Positions 1-8,636 are shown, counted from the first letter of the stretch. The stretch is 22,794 nucleotides of DNA from VGCC01 sp044375955 (GCA_044375955.1 JBILLS010000032.1:1-22794), one strand, 5' to 3'. The notes: generated by a model not told the origin, from the letters alone. Made by a program: numbers and translations.

Positions 1-3000
1 GTGCGCAGGTTGGTGGCACTGGTGGCGCCATTCGCGCGGTTGTAAACGGTGCCGGAACCGGTGGTACCGGCCGGGCCTTCGTTGAAGTCGTAGTAGGCGA
101 GCAGGCCGGTCTCTCCCACCGGGCCATAGGTGTGCATGCTGGAGAGAACCTGAGCAGCCGTGATGGCTGTGTTGAAGAGACGAACTTCATCGATATGCCC
201 CGCGAAGAAGTACTGGTTGCTCAGGTAAGAGCGATAGCCCACCGAGAGTGGAACCAGGGCGGTTCCCAGCGTTCCCGTGCCCACACCCGTCTTCGTTGCC
301 GCCAACTGCCCGTTGAAGTAGAAGTTGATCGTGTCACTTCCCGCCGCTCGAGTGAAGGCGACGTGCTGCCACTCATTCAGTCGTGCGGTGATGCCGGAGT
401 CCGTCCACGCCCAGTTGGATCCGAGCGCCACCTGCCATGTGTTGTTGTAACAGGTCAGGGACACTGTCGACCACTGGTCGAGGACCATGCTGAAACTGGT
501 GCAGGCTTCGGGGCGCACCCATGCGGCAACGCTGACAGCGCTTGTGAGACTGCTCGTGAAAGCCGATGTCGATCCCGCAATGGCGCCCTGCGTCGTGCCG
601 TTGAGCGTCATTGCGAAGTCCTGATCACCACTGGAGATGGACGCGATCTGAGCTAGAGACAGGATGCCGGCGCCGCAGGAGTAGTCGGGGTTCGCATCGC
701 AGGTCGGGTTCGCGAACTCCTTGGTGTAGTCGCGGCCGGTGAGGGTGCGGTAGGCGTCGTCGGGCGTGATGCTCGGCGTCGCTCCGGCGAGCATGGCCGC
801 ACCGGCGCTCACGTGGGCCGCCGCAATGGAGGTGCCGAAGTCGCTGCCTGCGCCCGGCTCGGCGGGGATGGTGGTGCCGGTGTTCGAGACAGTGGTGACC
901 GGCTGGGTTGCATCGCCGCCCGGGGCGGAGAGGTCGATGACCCGGCCGTGGTTGGAGTAGTCGGCGCGCAGGCCAGCGCTGTTCGTGGCGCCGACGGTAA
1001 GCACGCCGTTGCAGTTGCCCGGTGCGTACTTCGCCGCGTCGTCATTGGCGTTGCCGGCGGCGGCGATGAGGATGCTGCCCCGACTGCGGGCGTCATCGAT
1101 CGCCGCCTGAAGCGCGGTGGGGCACATCGCCTCGACGGCGAACGACATGTTGATGACCTTGCTCGGGTTCTCGTTCGCCGGAGCGTTCTCGACCTCGCCA
1201 CCCGACGCCCACGTGATCGAGGCCGCGATGTCGGAGAGCAGGCCACCGCGCCACGAGAGCGCGCGAACCGGCTGGATCTTCGCGCCGGGCGCGATCGAGG
1301 AGATGACGCCGGCCATCTGGGTGCCGTGCCAGCTCGATGCACGCGTCGGGGCGACATCACGCCAGTCACCCGGATCCGCCGGGTTCGCATCGCGCCCCAC
1401 CACCCCGAACGTGCCGGTGTTTGCGTAGTCGCCGTCGAATGCGACCGGCGGGGCATTCGGCTGCCGCGATGCCATGAGCTGCTCCGGGCTCGACACGAAG
1501 TCGTAGCCCGACACCGTCTTGCCTTGGAGCGCCGGATGGCTGGCGATGCCGGTGTCGATAACCGCGACGGTCGCGCCGAGCCCCGCTGATGGATCGGACG
1601 TTGCGTCGACACCGAAGGCACCCGAGAGGTTCCATGCCGCGGGGGCCGCGTTGTCACTCGCGGTGAAGAGGAACTGATCGGGCTCCGCCCACTCCACGGC
1701 CGGGTCGGCCTGCAGGTCGGCGGCGATGGTCTTCGCTTCGTCCAACGACACCGGCTCGCTCAGTTCGACGAGTATGGCGTCCTGCGACACCTGCTCGCCC
1801 ACGGTGAGATCGACCGCATCCACCCCCGCCTCGCCAGGCACACTTGCCTGGCCTTCGCGCACGCTGGTGCCGGGCGCGAATTCGACGATGAGTCCGGCTA
1901 CGACGCCCTCGGCTCCGGAGGTCGGGGTTGCCTTGACCGGTCCCGAGCCGCTGGAGCGGCCCGCGTCGGTCACCCCGAACACTTCGAAGGTGTACTCCAC
2001 GCCGTTGCGCAACCCGGGAACTGCCAGGGCCAGGGCCTGCGTCTCAACAAGGCGGGCCGACCCATCACCGGTCACCTGGACCAGATAGTGATGGGCCGGC
2101 CCCCACGGGTTCGGGCCGTCCCCCGCCAGGGACGGCACCGAACCCGCCTGCCACACCAGGTCCACCCGGTTCAGTCCCGCGGTGGCCGCAAGTCCGATGG
2201 GGGCAATGGGGCAGCGCGCCACCTCGGCAACGGATGCCGGGGATGACGACGATTGAGGGGACGCCGATGGCGACGCCGAGGAACTCGGCGAGGGCCTGGT
2301 CGACGTCGATGTGCTGGGCGAGGCCGTTGGGCTCGGTCGAAGGGTGGGTGCCTCGCTCGCTGAACTCGCTGGGGATGGCGACGGGGTGGCCGGGGGGGAA
2401 TCTGAGGTTGAGGGTGATGGCGACGGGGTGGCCGTGGGCGCATCTGAGGTTGAGGGTGAGGGTGCTTCGGATGCGGTATCCGAGGGGGACTCCGACGCTA
2501 CGAGCGTCGGCGGCGAGGAGTCCACGACGACGCCCGGTGCAACGCCGGTTCGCGCGCTGAGTGATGCCTCGGAGGACGGGGTCGCTGCGATCGTCGCAGA
2601 GGGGCTCTCGCTTGAGGATGCAGATGCGGAGACTGTCGGCGATGCGCTGCTGGTGGGAGTACTCGACGGTGAAGGTGATGGTGACGACGACGTGCTCGAT
2701 GCAGATGCGGAGACTGTCGGCGATGCGCTGTTGGTGGGAGTACTCGACGGTGAAGGTGATGGGGACGCGGTGCTCGACACGGACGCCGAAACCGAAGGCG
2801 TGGCACTTCTCGATGTGGACACCGACGGTGTGGGTGATGGCATTGCTGCTGTGAGTGCCGCGCGCACATCGTCGAGATCGCACAGTGGTGGCAGATCACC
2901 CTTCGTCATCGACGACGCAGGTGATGCCTCCGCGGCACGTGCAGGCTGCGCAGAGAGCACGACCGCGGACACGACAACGCACGCGATGACCGCGTGTGCG

Positions 3001-3029
3001 ATCTCGCGACGTCGGCGTGGCGGCGCCAT
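1..3029 (-). CDS. Secreted subtilisin-like (S8) serine protease with FN3 and LamG-like domains; 3' end outside the window
   Basis: At least 1009 codons in one uninterrupted minus-strand frame. Residues 1-32 look like a Sec signal peptide: an arginine run, a hydrophobic core and a likely cut after ARA. Residues about 63-268 are low-complexity Ser/Pro/Thr/Ala. About 273-370 reads as a fibronectin type III domain and about 375-450 as an I9-type propeptide. The S8 domain follows, with the triad visible as Asp492 (VIDTG), His568 (WHGT) and Ser734 (GTSIAAAH), plus oxyanion Asn660 (AAGN). From about 805 a concanavalin/LamG-like module begins (VAAWVRP, WQHVAFTR, IDEVRLFN) and continues to the window edge. 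The ATG start is preceded by GGAG at 3038-3041. The protein is expected to be exported and to hydrolyse extracellular protein. The FN3 domain and linker lying ahead of the propeptide are unusual. The substrate is unknown, and the C-terminus (anchor or sorting signal) is not visible. Confidence 0.9.
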   Translation of the reverse strand, partial: MAPPRRRREIAHAVIACVVVSAVVLSAQPARAAEASPASSMTKGDLPPLCDLDDVRAALTAAMPSPTPSVSTSRSATPSVSASVSSTASPSPSPSSTPTNSASPTVSASASSTSSSPSPSPSSTPTSSASPTVSASASSSESPSATIAATPSSEASLSARTGVAPGVVVDSSPPTLVASESPSDTASEAPSPSTSDAPTATPSPSPSTSDSPPATPSPSPASSASEAPTLRPSPTASPSTSTSTRPSPSSSASPSASPQSSSSPASVAEVARCPIAPIGLAATAGLNRVDLVWQAGSVPSLAGDGPNPWGPAHHYLVQVTGDGSARLVETQALALAVPGLRNGVEYTFEVFGVTDAGRSSGSGPVKATPTSGAEGVVAGLIVEFAPGTSVREGQASVPGEAGVDAVDLTVGEQVSQDAILVELSEPVSLDEAKTIAADLQADPAVEWAEPDQFLFTASDNAAPAAWNLSGAFGVDATSDPSAGLGATVAVIDTGIASHPALQGKTVSGYDFVSSPEQLMASRQPNAPPVAFDGDYANTGTFGVVGRDANPADPGDWRDVAPTRASSWHGTQMAGVISSIAPGAKIQPVRALSWRGGLLSDIAASITWASGGEVENAPANENPSKVINMSFAVEAMCPTALQAAIDDARSRGSILIAAAGNANDDAAKYAPGNCNGVLTVGATNSAGLRADYSNHGRVIDLSAPGGDATQPVTTVSNTGTTIPAEPGAGSDFGTSIAAAHVSAGAAMLAGATPSITPDDAYRTLTGRDYTKEFANPTCDANPDYSCGAGILSLAQIASISSGDQDFAMTLNGTTQGAIAGSTSAFTSSLTSAVSVAAWVRPEACTSFSMVLDQWSTVSLTCYNNTWQVALGSNWAWTDSGITARLNEWQHVAFTRAAGSDTINFYFNGQLAATKTGVGTGTLGTALVPLSVGYRSYLSNQYFFAGHIDEVRLFNTAITAAQVLSSMHTYGPVGETGLLAYYDFNEGPAGTTGSGTVYNRANGATSATNLR
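2374..2457. repeat. 42-bp tandem duplication inside the protease linker
   Basis: Two nearly identical 42-bp units (2374-2415 and 2416-2457) differ at only a few positions. The period is 14 codons and encodes TPSPSPSTSDSPPA-like units on the minus strand. This is a second, independent in-frame expansion in the same linker. Confidence 0.85.
2617..2762. repeat. 81-bp tandem duplication inside the protease linker
   Basis: The stretch 2617-2681 recurs at 2698-2762, offset 81 bp, with one mismatch (2650 C versus 2731 T). The period is 27 codons, so the protease frame is kept. On the minus strand each unit encodes a Ser/Pro/Thr-rich segment. It is a recent in-frame expansion of an extracellular linker, not a CRISPR or mobile repeat. 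Confidence 0.9.
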
Positions 3030-3163
3030 CGTGCGTACTCCAGAAATCAGGGTGGACTTGGGGGTTTGTCGACCTAAGAAGGAAGGCTAAGCGAGCCGTT
3101 CGCGGCTACCTAATGAAGTGAGAATTATCCGAACATTGCCGTGTCGAGCAGAGGGTGGCGTGA

Positions 3164-3205
3164 ACTCTCAACCAGAAGTTGAGAGTGTCTCAAGGGCCAC
3201 TTGAG
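3164..3205. promoter_or_regulatory. Two adjacent small hairpins upstream of the protease
   Basis: ACTCTCAAC (3164-3172) pairs with GTTGAGAGT (3178-3186) across a 5-nt loop. Three bases on, CTCAAG (3189-3194) pairs with CTTGAG (3200-3205), also across 5 nt. They lie 135-176 bp upstream of the protease start. TTGAG/CTCAA is shared by both, so they could be paired binding sites for one regulator or a structured 5' leader. Function is inferred only from position. Confidence 0.4.
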
Positions 3206-3382
3206 GGTTGCGCGATTTCCCTCGTGAAATAACCCTGTTGGGCCTGAATGTCGGGGTGCGCGGGGGCAAAACGTGGAGGCCGGGGAGGCCGGGGCGCCCG
3301 GAGAGCAGCGACCGGTTCGTCCGGGGCGCCGGCACCCGGTCACCAAGGCTCGTATCGACCCGGGCGGTGGAATAGACCACGC

Positions 3383-3709
3383 CTATCCAAGGACGATCCT
3401 CGCACAGAGCAGCTGGGCGGCGCACTCCTCGGGGACGATGAGTGTGTCGCGATCGAGTGCACAGACTTAATGCCCGGTGATCCATCTGAACGCGCGGATG
3501 ATGTCGATCGAGTCGGAACAGGTGAAGTTGCCGTGGCCTGATATGCGCAATTGAGTGATTTGGACGGCCCACGGAAGTTTGCTGCAGGAGGTGCTGTCGC
3601 TGATGCCGAACCAGTGACCGCAGAAGTCGGCCAGCCTCAATGAGTAGGAAGGAAGAATCGCGAACGGGTTGCGATGCTGCTCTCCACGTTGTGCACTCGG
3701 CAGTAGAGG
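3383..3709 (-). pseudogene. Possible decayed small reading frame with an internal stop
   Basis: On the minus strand one frame is open from after a TGA (3710-3712) to a TAG (3383-3385), broken only by a TAA at 3467-3469. The upstream part, from a possible TTG at 3638-3640, gives 57 residues with protein-like composition (CGHWFGISDS, NFTCSDSIDIIRAFRWITGH). The same frame after the TAA continues plausibly (DRDTLIVPEECAAQLLCARI). No ribosome binding site is evident and I recognise no family. It could be the remnant of a secreted Cys-containing protein, a short intact protein ending at 3467, or chance. Confidence 0.3.
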
Positions 3710-4039
3710 TCAGCTCACTCCGCGCCGTGGGGCGCAGGAACGTCCAGTGCTAAGCGCCGAAGAAACCGGTGACGAGGGGAACGAGATTTGGTCGACGAGA
3801 TTCGGAAAGGATCGTGCCGACCAACACCATGGAGTGGTCCCTCCCCGTGGTCACGACAGGTGGGCACTGGCTCGACGGGGCGGTGACGTGCGTATTCGGG
3901 GAGCTCCATGGTGGCCCAGAACCCCGTCTCCGGTTGGTGTCCAGGGGGCTGACCTCCTGCGGAGGTGGCGTTATCAAGGGAGCGCGGCTCGTCTGGGGCC
4001 GGTCCGGTTGGACGATTCACCCGACGGTGTCTCGGTTGG
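3710..4039. other. Non-coding stretch with no gene I can support
   Basis: Neither strand gives a convincing protein here; the overlapping open frames have arginine- and proline-rich, shadow-like translations. The only structure I see is a short perfect hairpin, ACCTCC (3952-3957) with GGAGGT (3961-3966) around a 3-nt loop, downstream of the tRNA in its direction of transcription. Confidence 0.4.
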
Positions 4040-4065
4040 TGCGCCCGGAAGTGTGCGCCCGGAAG
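4040..4065. repeat. 12-bp direct repeat of the tRNA-Arg 3' end
   Basis: TGCGCCCGGAAG occurs at 4040-4051 and again at 4054-4065. The second copy is the 3' end (acceptor and T-arm start) of the tRNA gene; the first lies just beyond it, separated by 2 bp. Duplicated tRNA 3' ends are typical of integrase attachment sites. With no element between the copies this is either an excision or deletion scar or a local slippage duplication. Confidence 0.6.
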
Positions 4066-4126
4066 GACTCGAACCCTCAACCGACCGGGTAGAAACCGGT
4101 TGCTCTATCCGTTGAGCTACGGGCGC
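4054..4126 (-). tRNA. tRNA-Arg, anticodon TCT
   Basis: The minus strand folds into a complete 73-nt cloverleaf. The acceptor GCGCCCG pairs with CGGGCGC and the D stem is GCTC/GAGC. The anticodon stem ACCGG/CCGGT encloses the loop TTTCTAC, giving anticodon TCT (reads AGA, Arg). The T loop is TTCGAGT and the discriminator base is A. CCA is not encoded. AGA is a rare codon in GC-rich genomes, so this is probably a low-demand tRNA. Confidence 0.95.
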
Positions 4127-4272
4127 CAAGTCTCTATTGTCCCCGGACGGGTACGTGGCTGGCGCTCAGGTCGGCGCGCGGCGCCCCGCATGTCGAGGTG
4201 TGAGACGGTCCTGGCTGAGCTGGCAGCCCCGGCGCGCGACTGGGGCGACCCGAGCACAGCGGTCGCCGCGGA

Positions 4273-4455
4273 TCACGAGGGTAGACCACGCGAATCGAAG
4301 AGGGAAGCGTCGATCTCCCAGAGGGAACTCTCGCGCGGGTCATCGCGTTCTAGGTGAGCGAATCGGGTGGAGACATCGCGCATCCTTCCGAGCCGTGCGT
4401 TCGCGGACTTTCTGGCGCGCCGTTTGGCGCGCGCTTCCCGGAGAGAGAATTTCAC
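4273..4455 (-). CDS. Possible small basic protein, 60 residues, unknown function
   Basis: The minus-strand frame starts with GTG and reads KFSLREARAKRRARKSANARLG at its beginning and LWEIDASLFDSRGLPS at its end. The N-terminal half is strongly basic and the C-terminal half acidic, with no membrane segment or known motif. It lies between the phospholipase D-like gene and tRNA-Arg on the same strand, with no clear Shine-Dalgarno. A GC-rich hairpin (GCGCGCC 4415-4421 with GGCGCGC 4426-4432) sits inside the frame and could instead be the terminator of the upstream gene. If the protein is not real, 4127-4520 is simply intergenic. Confidence 0.35.
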   Translation of the reverse strand: MKFSLREARAKRRARKSANARLGRMRDVSTRFAHLERDDPRESSLWEIDASLFDSRGLPS

Positions 4456-4520
4456 GGTGGAATTCTGCCATCTCGCGTGGGTTCTAGATGGTTCCTCGTC
4501 AGCGGGCTTGCTTGGCGGGG

Positions 4521-5684
4521 CTATTGGGCCGCGGCGCGGTAGGTCCAGTAGGGATCCTTGGGCTGGCCGTCCTGATAGGTCAGCGGGGACAAGTGTTTCC
4601 AGTCGCGCTCGAAGACGCGGGCCATCCGGTCGATGATGGAGGCCTTCCCAATCAGGATTCCCAGCTCTCGCTCAGAGTTCGTGGACACGTTGTCACCGGG
4701 ATTCTGCGAACCGACGAAGGCCATCGCGTTGGCGGTGCCAGCGTCGCGGATCATCGCCTTGGAATGGACGAAGATCGGCCCGGCGGGGTAGGTCGGATCG
4801 AAACCGAATTCGACGCCCGCGGCGGCAAGCTGCTCCACCTGGTCGAAGGTCATTGCGGGCGGGTCGGTGTTAGTGATGATGCGCACGTCAACGCCGCGTC
4901 GTGCGGCGGCGATCACGCGGTCCTGGAAGGGGAGGTAGTCCAGGAGGAGAACGTAGAGATCGAGGGTTGAGGTAGCCCCATCGATCAGGGTGAAGATGCG
5001 CTCCTTGCCGTATGTCGCCGGCTGGTAGCCCACCCCGTTCGGTGACCAGGCCAGTCGCGGGCTTGTTGGTGCGGGGGGTTGGCGACGCTCCCAGTCCGCG
5101 TCGTAAAAGGCCTGAATCTCGCGCACGTCCTGCTGGTTCGTCGTCGTGATCGCGAACCCGCGGGTTCCCAGCAGACCCTGGGTGGGCGTGAGATAGGACG
5201 GCTGACTGTTGAAGTCCATGATGAGGGCGCGGCCTCGCCCCGTGCGACCGTCGGCGACCATCGACTTCTGATGGCTATAGGTATAGGTGAAAGGGCTCAG
5301 GCGCACGTCGATGCCGGCCTTGGCTAAAGCGTTGAAGGTCGGCATGTTGGTGTTGTAGTTCGGGTTCGTCGGATCCCAGAGGTTGCTTCCCGCCGGGAAC
5401 ACCTGCCAGGTGAAGATCACGCGCACGTCGACGCCCCGGCGATGGGCGGCCTTGAACTCACGGGCGATGCGGGCGTCGTTGAATTCGTAGATGGTGTAGT
5501 CGAGGGTCTGCCGCGCGGATCGAATGAACTCAATCAATGGTCGGTACCCGTCCGCGGGCTCCACGTGCAGGGTGATCTGGCTGGTGGCGGGCTGCACGGC
5601 GACCGCTGCGCCCTCGGCGAGGGCGGAGGGGGCCACGGTCACGGTGCTGAGGAGGGCCAGGAGGCCGGAAACGAGGCGACGCAT
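4521..5684 (-). CDS. Secreted phospholipase D-like protein with two HKD motifs
   Basis: The protein has 387 residues. A signal peptide spans about residues 1-23 (MRRLVSGLLALL, cut after SALA). It carries two PLD half-domains, each with a full HxKxxxxD motif: His138/Lys140/Asp145 (YSHQKSMVAD) and His307/Lys309/Asp314 (VHSKAMIRD). The second is followed by a GSQNPGDN loop and ERELG, as in the family. Both active-site halves are intact, so a phosphodiesterase acting outside the cytoplasm is likely: a phospholipase, a nuclease or a polymer-cleaving transferase. Sequence alone does not say which. The start is supported by a leaderless-type hexamer, TAGGCT, ending 6 nt before the ATG. The gene is divergent from the small operon at 5797, and palindromes lie between them. 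Confidence 0.9.
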   Translation of the reverse strand: MRRLVSGLLALLSTVTVAPSALAEGAAVAVQPATSQITLHVEPADGYRPLIEFIRSARQTLDYTIYEFNDARIAREFKAAHRRGVDVRVIFTWQVFPAGSNLWDPTNPNYNTNMPTFNALAKAGIDVRLSPFTYTYSHQKSMVADGRTGRGRALIMDFNSQPSYLTPTQGLLGTRGFAITTTNQQDVREIQAFYDADWERRQPPAPTSPRLAWSPNGVGYQPATYGKERIFTLIDGATSTLDLYVLLLDYLPFQDRVIAAARRGVDVRIITNTDPPAMTFDQVEQLAAAGVEFGFDPTYPAGPIFVHSKAMIRDAGTANAMAFVGSQNPGDNVSTNSERELGILIGKASIIDRMARVFERDWKHLSPLTYQDGQPKDPYWTYRAAAQ

Positions 5685-5690
5685 GCGAGG

Positions 5691-5696
5691 AGCCTA
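5691..5696 (-). promoter_or_regulatory. Leaderless-type -10 hexamer of the phospholipase D-like gene
   Basis: On the minus strand TAGGCT is followed by 6 nt and then the ATG, which would place transcription start at the start codon. No Shine-Dalgarno is visible. The identical hexamer precedes two other genes in the window. Confidence 0.5.
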
Positions 5697-5725
5697 CGAG
5701 GGGGACCGGTCAGGACTGTCCAGTT

Positions 5726-5774
5726 CTAGACGTCTAGTAGTGGACAATACACATGTCTAGTGTTAGACTAGACA
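5726..5774 (+). promoter_or_regulatory. Promoter with two CTAG-containing palindromic operators
   Basis: TGGACA (5741-5746, one mismatch to TTGACA) and TAGACT (5764-5769, fits TAnnnT) are 17 bp apart, giving a good promoter for the gene at 5797. CTAGACGTCTAG (5726-5737) is a perfect palindrome just upstream of the -35. TGTCTAGT-N5-ACTAGACA (5754-5774) is an 8-bp inverted repeat covering the -10. Both palindromes contain the half-site GTCTAG/CTAGAC. The arrangement strongly suggests repression by a dimeric regulator; which regulator is unknown. Confidence 0.65.
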
Positions 5775-5796
5775 GGCCTAGAAGGAGGTGCTCGTC

Positions 5797-6030
5797 ATGA
5801 ACATTCGTTGGCTCCATCGTTCCCCCAAGTGTGAGGCTGCTGCCTCACCGGAGAGTCCCCGTGCGATGCATCAGGTCACCTCGGATTTCCGATACGCTAT
5901 CTGCCGCTTCACGCTGGATTGTTCGTGCGGCGCCCATTTCGACACGCCGTTCATCGATGAAGCGCTCGAGTGGCATGAAATGCACGAGCGGTTGGCCCCG
6001 TTGGCTGACCAATTACCGGTCACGGCGTGA
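5797..6030 (+). CDS. Small Cys/His-containing protein of unknown function
   Basis: The product has 77 residues. ATG 5797 is chosen because AAGGAGG (5782-5788) is ideally placed; the in-frame GTG at 5788 overlaps that ribosome binding site. Cysteines lie in PKCEA, AICRF and the close pair DCSCG, followed by HF and an EWHEMHERL helix. The CxC plus His pattern could bind a metal, but this is inference and I recognise no family. There is no signal peptide or membrane segment. It is the first gene of a two-gene unit behind the palindromic promoter; its TGA overlaps the GTG of the next gene, so the two are probably translationally coupled. Confidence 0.7.
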   Translation: MNIRWLHRSPKCEAAASPESPRAMHQVTSDFRYAICRFTLDCSCGAHFDTPFIDEALEWHEMHERLAPLADQLPVTA

Positions 6031-6251
6031 TCGCGGTGGGGGGACTGGGAAGCGACTCCTCCGCGAAGAAGGCGCTCGAGAAGGCCGCCAAGGACTGGAA
6101 GGCCGCCAAGAAGAAGGAGCGTGCCGCCCGCAACGTCTTGGCGGAGCTTGTCGTCGAGTCGGTGAAGAAGGGGCTGCTGACCGAAAACAAGGTCGCCTCC
6201 GTGACAGACATCCCCCGCATGACGATTCGAAAGATGCTCGGCAAGGACTAG
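6027..6251 (+). CDS. Small Lys-rich protein with a possible C-terminal helix-turn-helix
   Basis: The product has 74 residues, starting at GTG 6027, which overlaps the stop of the preceding gene (GTGA). Residues about 12-40 form a charged Ala/Lys-rich helix (SSAKKALEKAAKDWKAA) that may be a coiled coil. The C-terminal part (KGLLTENKVASVTDIPRMTIRKMLGK) has the spacing of a helix-turn-helix: entry helix, turn at the DIPR segment, recognition helix TIRKML. This makes it a candidate for the regulator of the palindromic operators upstream, though the HTH assignment is by eye. No family is recognised with confidence. Confidence 0.7.
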   Translation: MIAVGGLGSDSSAKKALEKAAKDWKAAKKKERAARNVLAELVVESVKKGLLTENKVASVTDIPRMTIRKMLGKD

Positions 6252-6325
6252 TTGTCCACAGCACGGTCATTCATCCCGGGAACTGAAAGACGGTCTGGAT
6301 CCGCATCCCTTGTGGTTGTGGACTC
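6252..6325. promoter_or_regulatory. DnaA-box-like motifs upstream of ssb
   Basis: TTGTCCACA at 6252-6260 differs from TTATCCACA at one base and is a form I recall in GC-rich actinobacterial origins. On the opposite strand GAGTCCACA (6317-6325) matches 7 of 9 positions. With only one good box and no cluster, this is not an origin; control of ssb by DnaA is possible but speculative. Confidence 0.25.
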
Positions 6326-6355
6326 CTGGCATCACATCGATGCTCAGGAGGAGCG

Positions 6356-6868
6356 ATGAACGATATTGCGATGACCATCATCGGCAACGTGGTCAACGAC
6401 GTGGAGATGCGCTTCACGCCGTCGGGGGAGGCGGTTGCCAAGTTCCGGGTGGCCGCTGGCACCCGCAGGTATGACCGGGTGCACGAGCGCTGGGTGGATG
6501 GCGACACCCACTATCTATCTGTGAGCTGCTGGCGCGGTTTAGCCCACAACGTGGTGCAGTCAGTGAAGAAGGGAATGCCGGTGATCGTGGTCGGTCGGCT
6601 GCGGAGCCGGCAGGTCGAGCGAGAGTGTGGGGACACCCGGCACATCACCACCTTCCACGACATCGAGGCCTCGGCCGTGGGGCCAGACCTCTCGCGCGGG
6701 ATTGCCGACTTCGAGCGGATCCGCCGCACCGCGGTGACCGAGAGTGAGCAGCGTGAGCTCGCCGACGACATGGAAGTCGAGCGCATGGCCGCGGAGGATG
6801 CCTCCCTGGAGGACGAATCCCTTGAGGTCGACCTCGACACGGGGGAGATCCTCGAACCCGTGGGCTAG
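6356..6868 (+). CDS. ssb: Single-stranded DNA-binding protein (paralogue lacking the canonical C-terminal tip)
   Basis: The product has 170 residues. An OB fold covers about residues 5-112, with typical Ssb signatures: TIIGNVVNDVEMRFTPSG, VAKFRVA, DGDTHYLSVSCWR, NVVQSVKKGMPVIVVGRLRSR. It binds single-stranded DNA in replication, repair or recombination. The tail is acidic (EDASLEDESLEVDLDTGEILEPVG) but does not end in the DDxPF-type tip through which housekeeping Ssb recruits partners. It is thus more likely a second, specialised Ssb, such as the Rv2478c-type protein I recall next to ettA in mycobacteria. The ATG is preceded by AGGAGG in good register. A 12-bp stem hairpin follows the stop, separating it from ettA. 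Confidence 0.9.
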   Translation: MNDIAMTIIGNVVNDVEMRFTPSGEAVAKFRVAAGTRRYDRVHERWVDGDTHYLSVSCWRGLAHNVVQSVKKGMPVIVVGRLRSRQVERECGDTRHITTFHDIEASAVGPDLSRGIADFERIRRTAVTESEQRELADDMEVERMAAEDASLEDESLEVDLDTGEILEPVG

Positions 6869-6874
6869 AGCGAG

Positions 6875-6902
6875 GTGAGGGGCGACGTGCGTCGCCCCTC
6901 AC
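6875..6902 (+). terminator. Strong hairpin after ssb
   Basis: GTGAGGGGCGAC (6875-6886) and GTCGCCCCTCAC (6891-6902) form a perfect 12-bp stem with a GTGC loop, starting 6 nt after the ssb stop. There is no T tract, as is common for GC-rich actinobacterial terminators. Confidence 0.7.
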
Positions 6903-6923
6903 GTGCGCTCTGATCGCGCTGAA

Positions 6924-6929
6924 TAGGCT
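6924..6929 (+). promoter_or_regulatory. Leaderless-type -10 hexamer of ettA
   Basis: TAGGCT is followed by 7 nt and then the ettA ATG; no Shine-Dalgarno precedes the ATG. No convincing -35 is seen at 17-18 bp. Confidence 0.5.
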
Positions 6930-6936
6930 TGTCCAT

Positions 6937-8634
<1,698 letters not shown>

Positions 8635-8636
8635 AC

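Noticed and set aside
2617..2762. CRISPR-like repeat
   Set aside because: Only two units, in tandem without spacers, and in frame within a coding sequence.
2311..3090. Long plus-strand frame rich in Asp/Gly/Val repeats (EGDGDD, DADAETVGDALLVGV), resembling a calcium-binding repeat protein
   Set aside because: It is the antisense image of the Ser/Pro/Thr linker of the protease, whose minus-strand frame carries a signal peptide and full catalytic triad.
3769..4092. Plus-strand frame of 107 residues
   Set aside because: It reads through the tRNA-Arg gene antisense (the typical RKDSNPQPTG artefact) and has no domain-like features.
5788..5796. GTG 5788 as the start of the small Cys/His protein
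   Set aside because: The codon overlaps the AAGGAGG ribosome binding site that serves ATG 5797.
6252..6325. Replication origin
   Set aside because: Only one good DnaA box and one poor one, with no AT-rich region and no dnaA or dnaN nearby.
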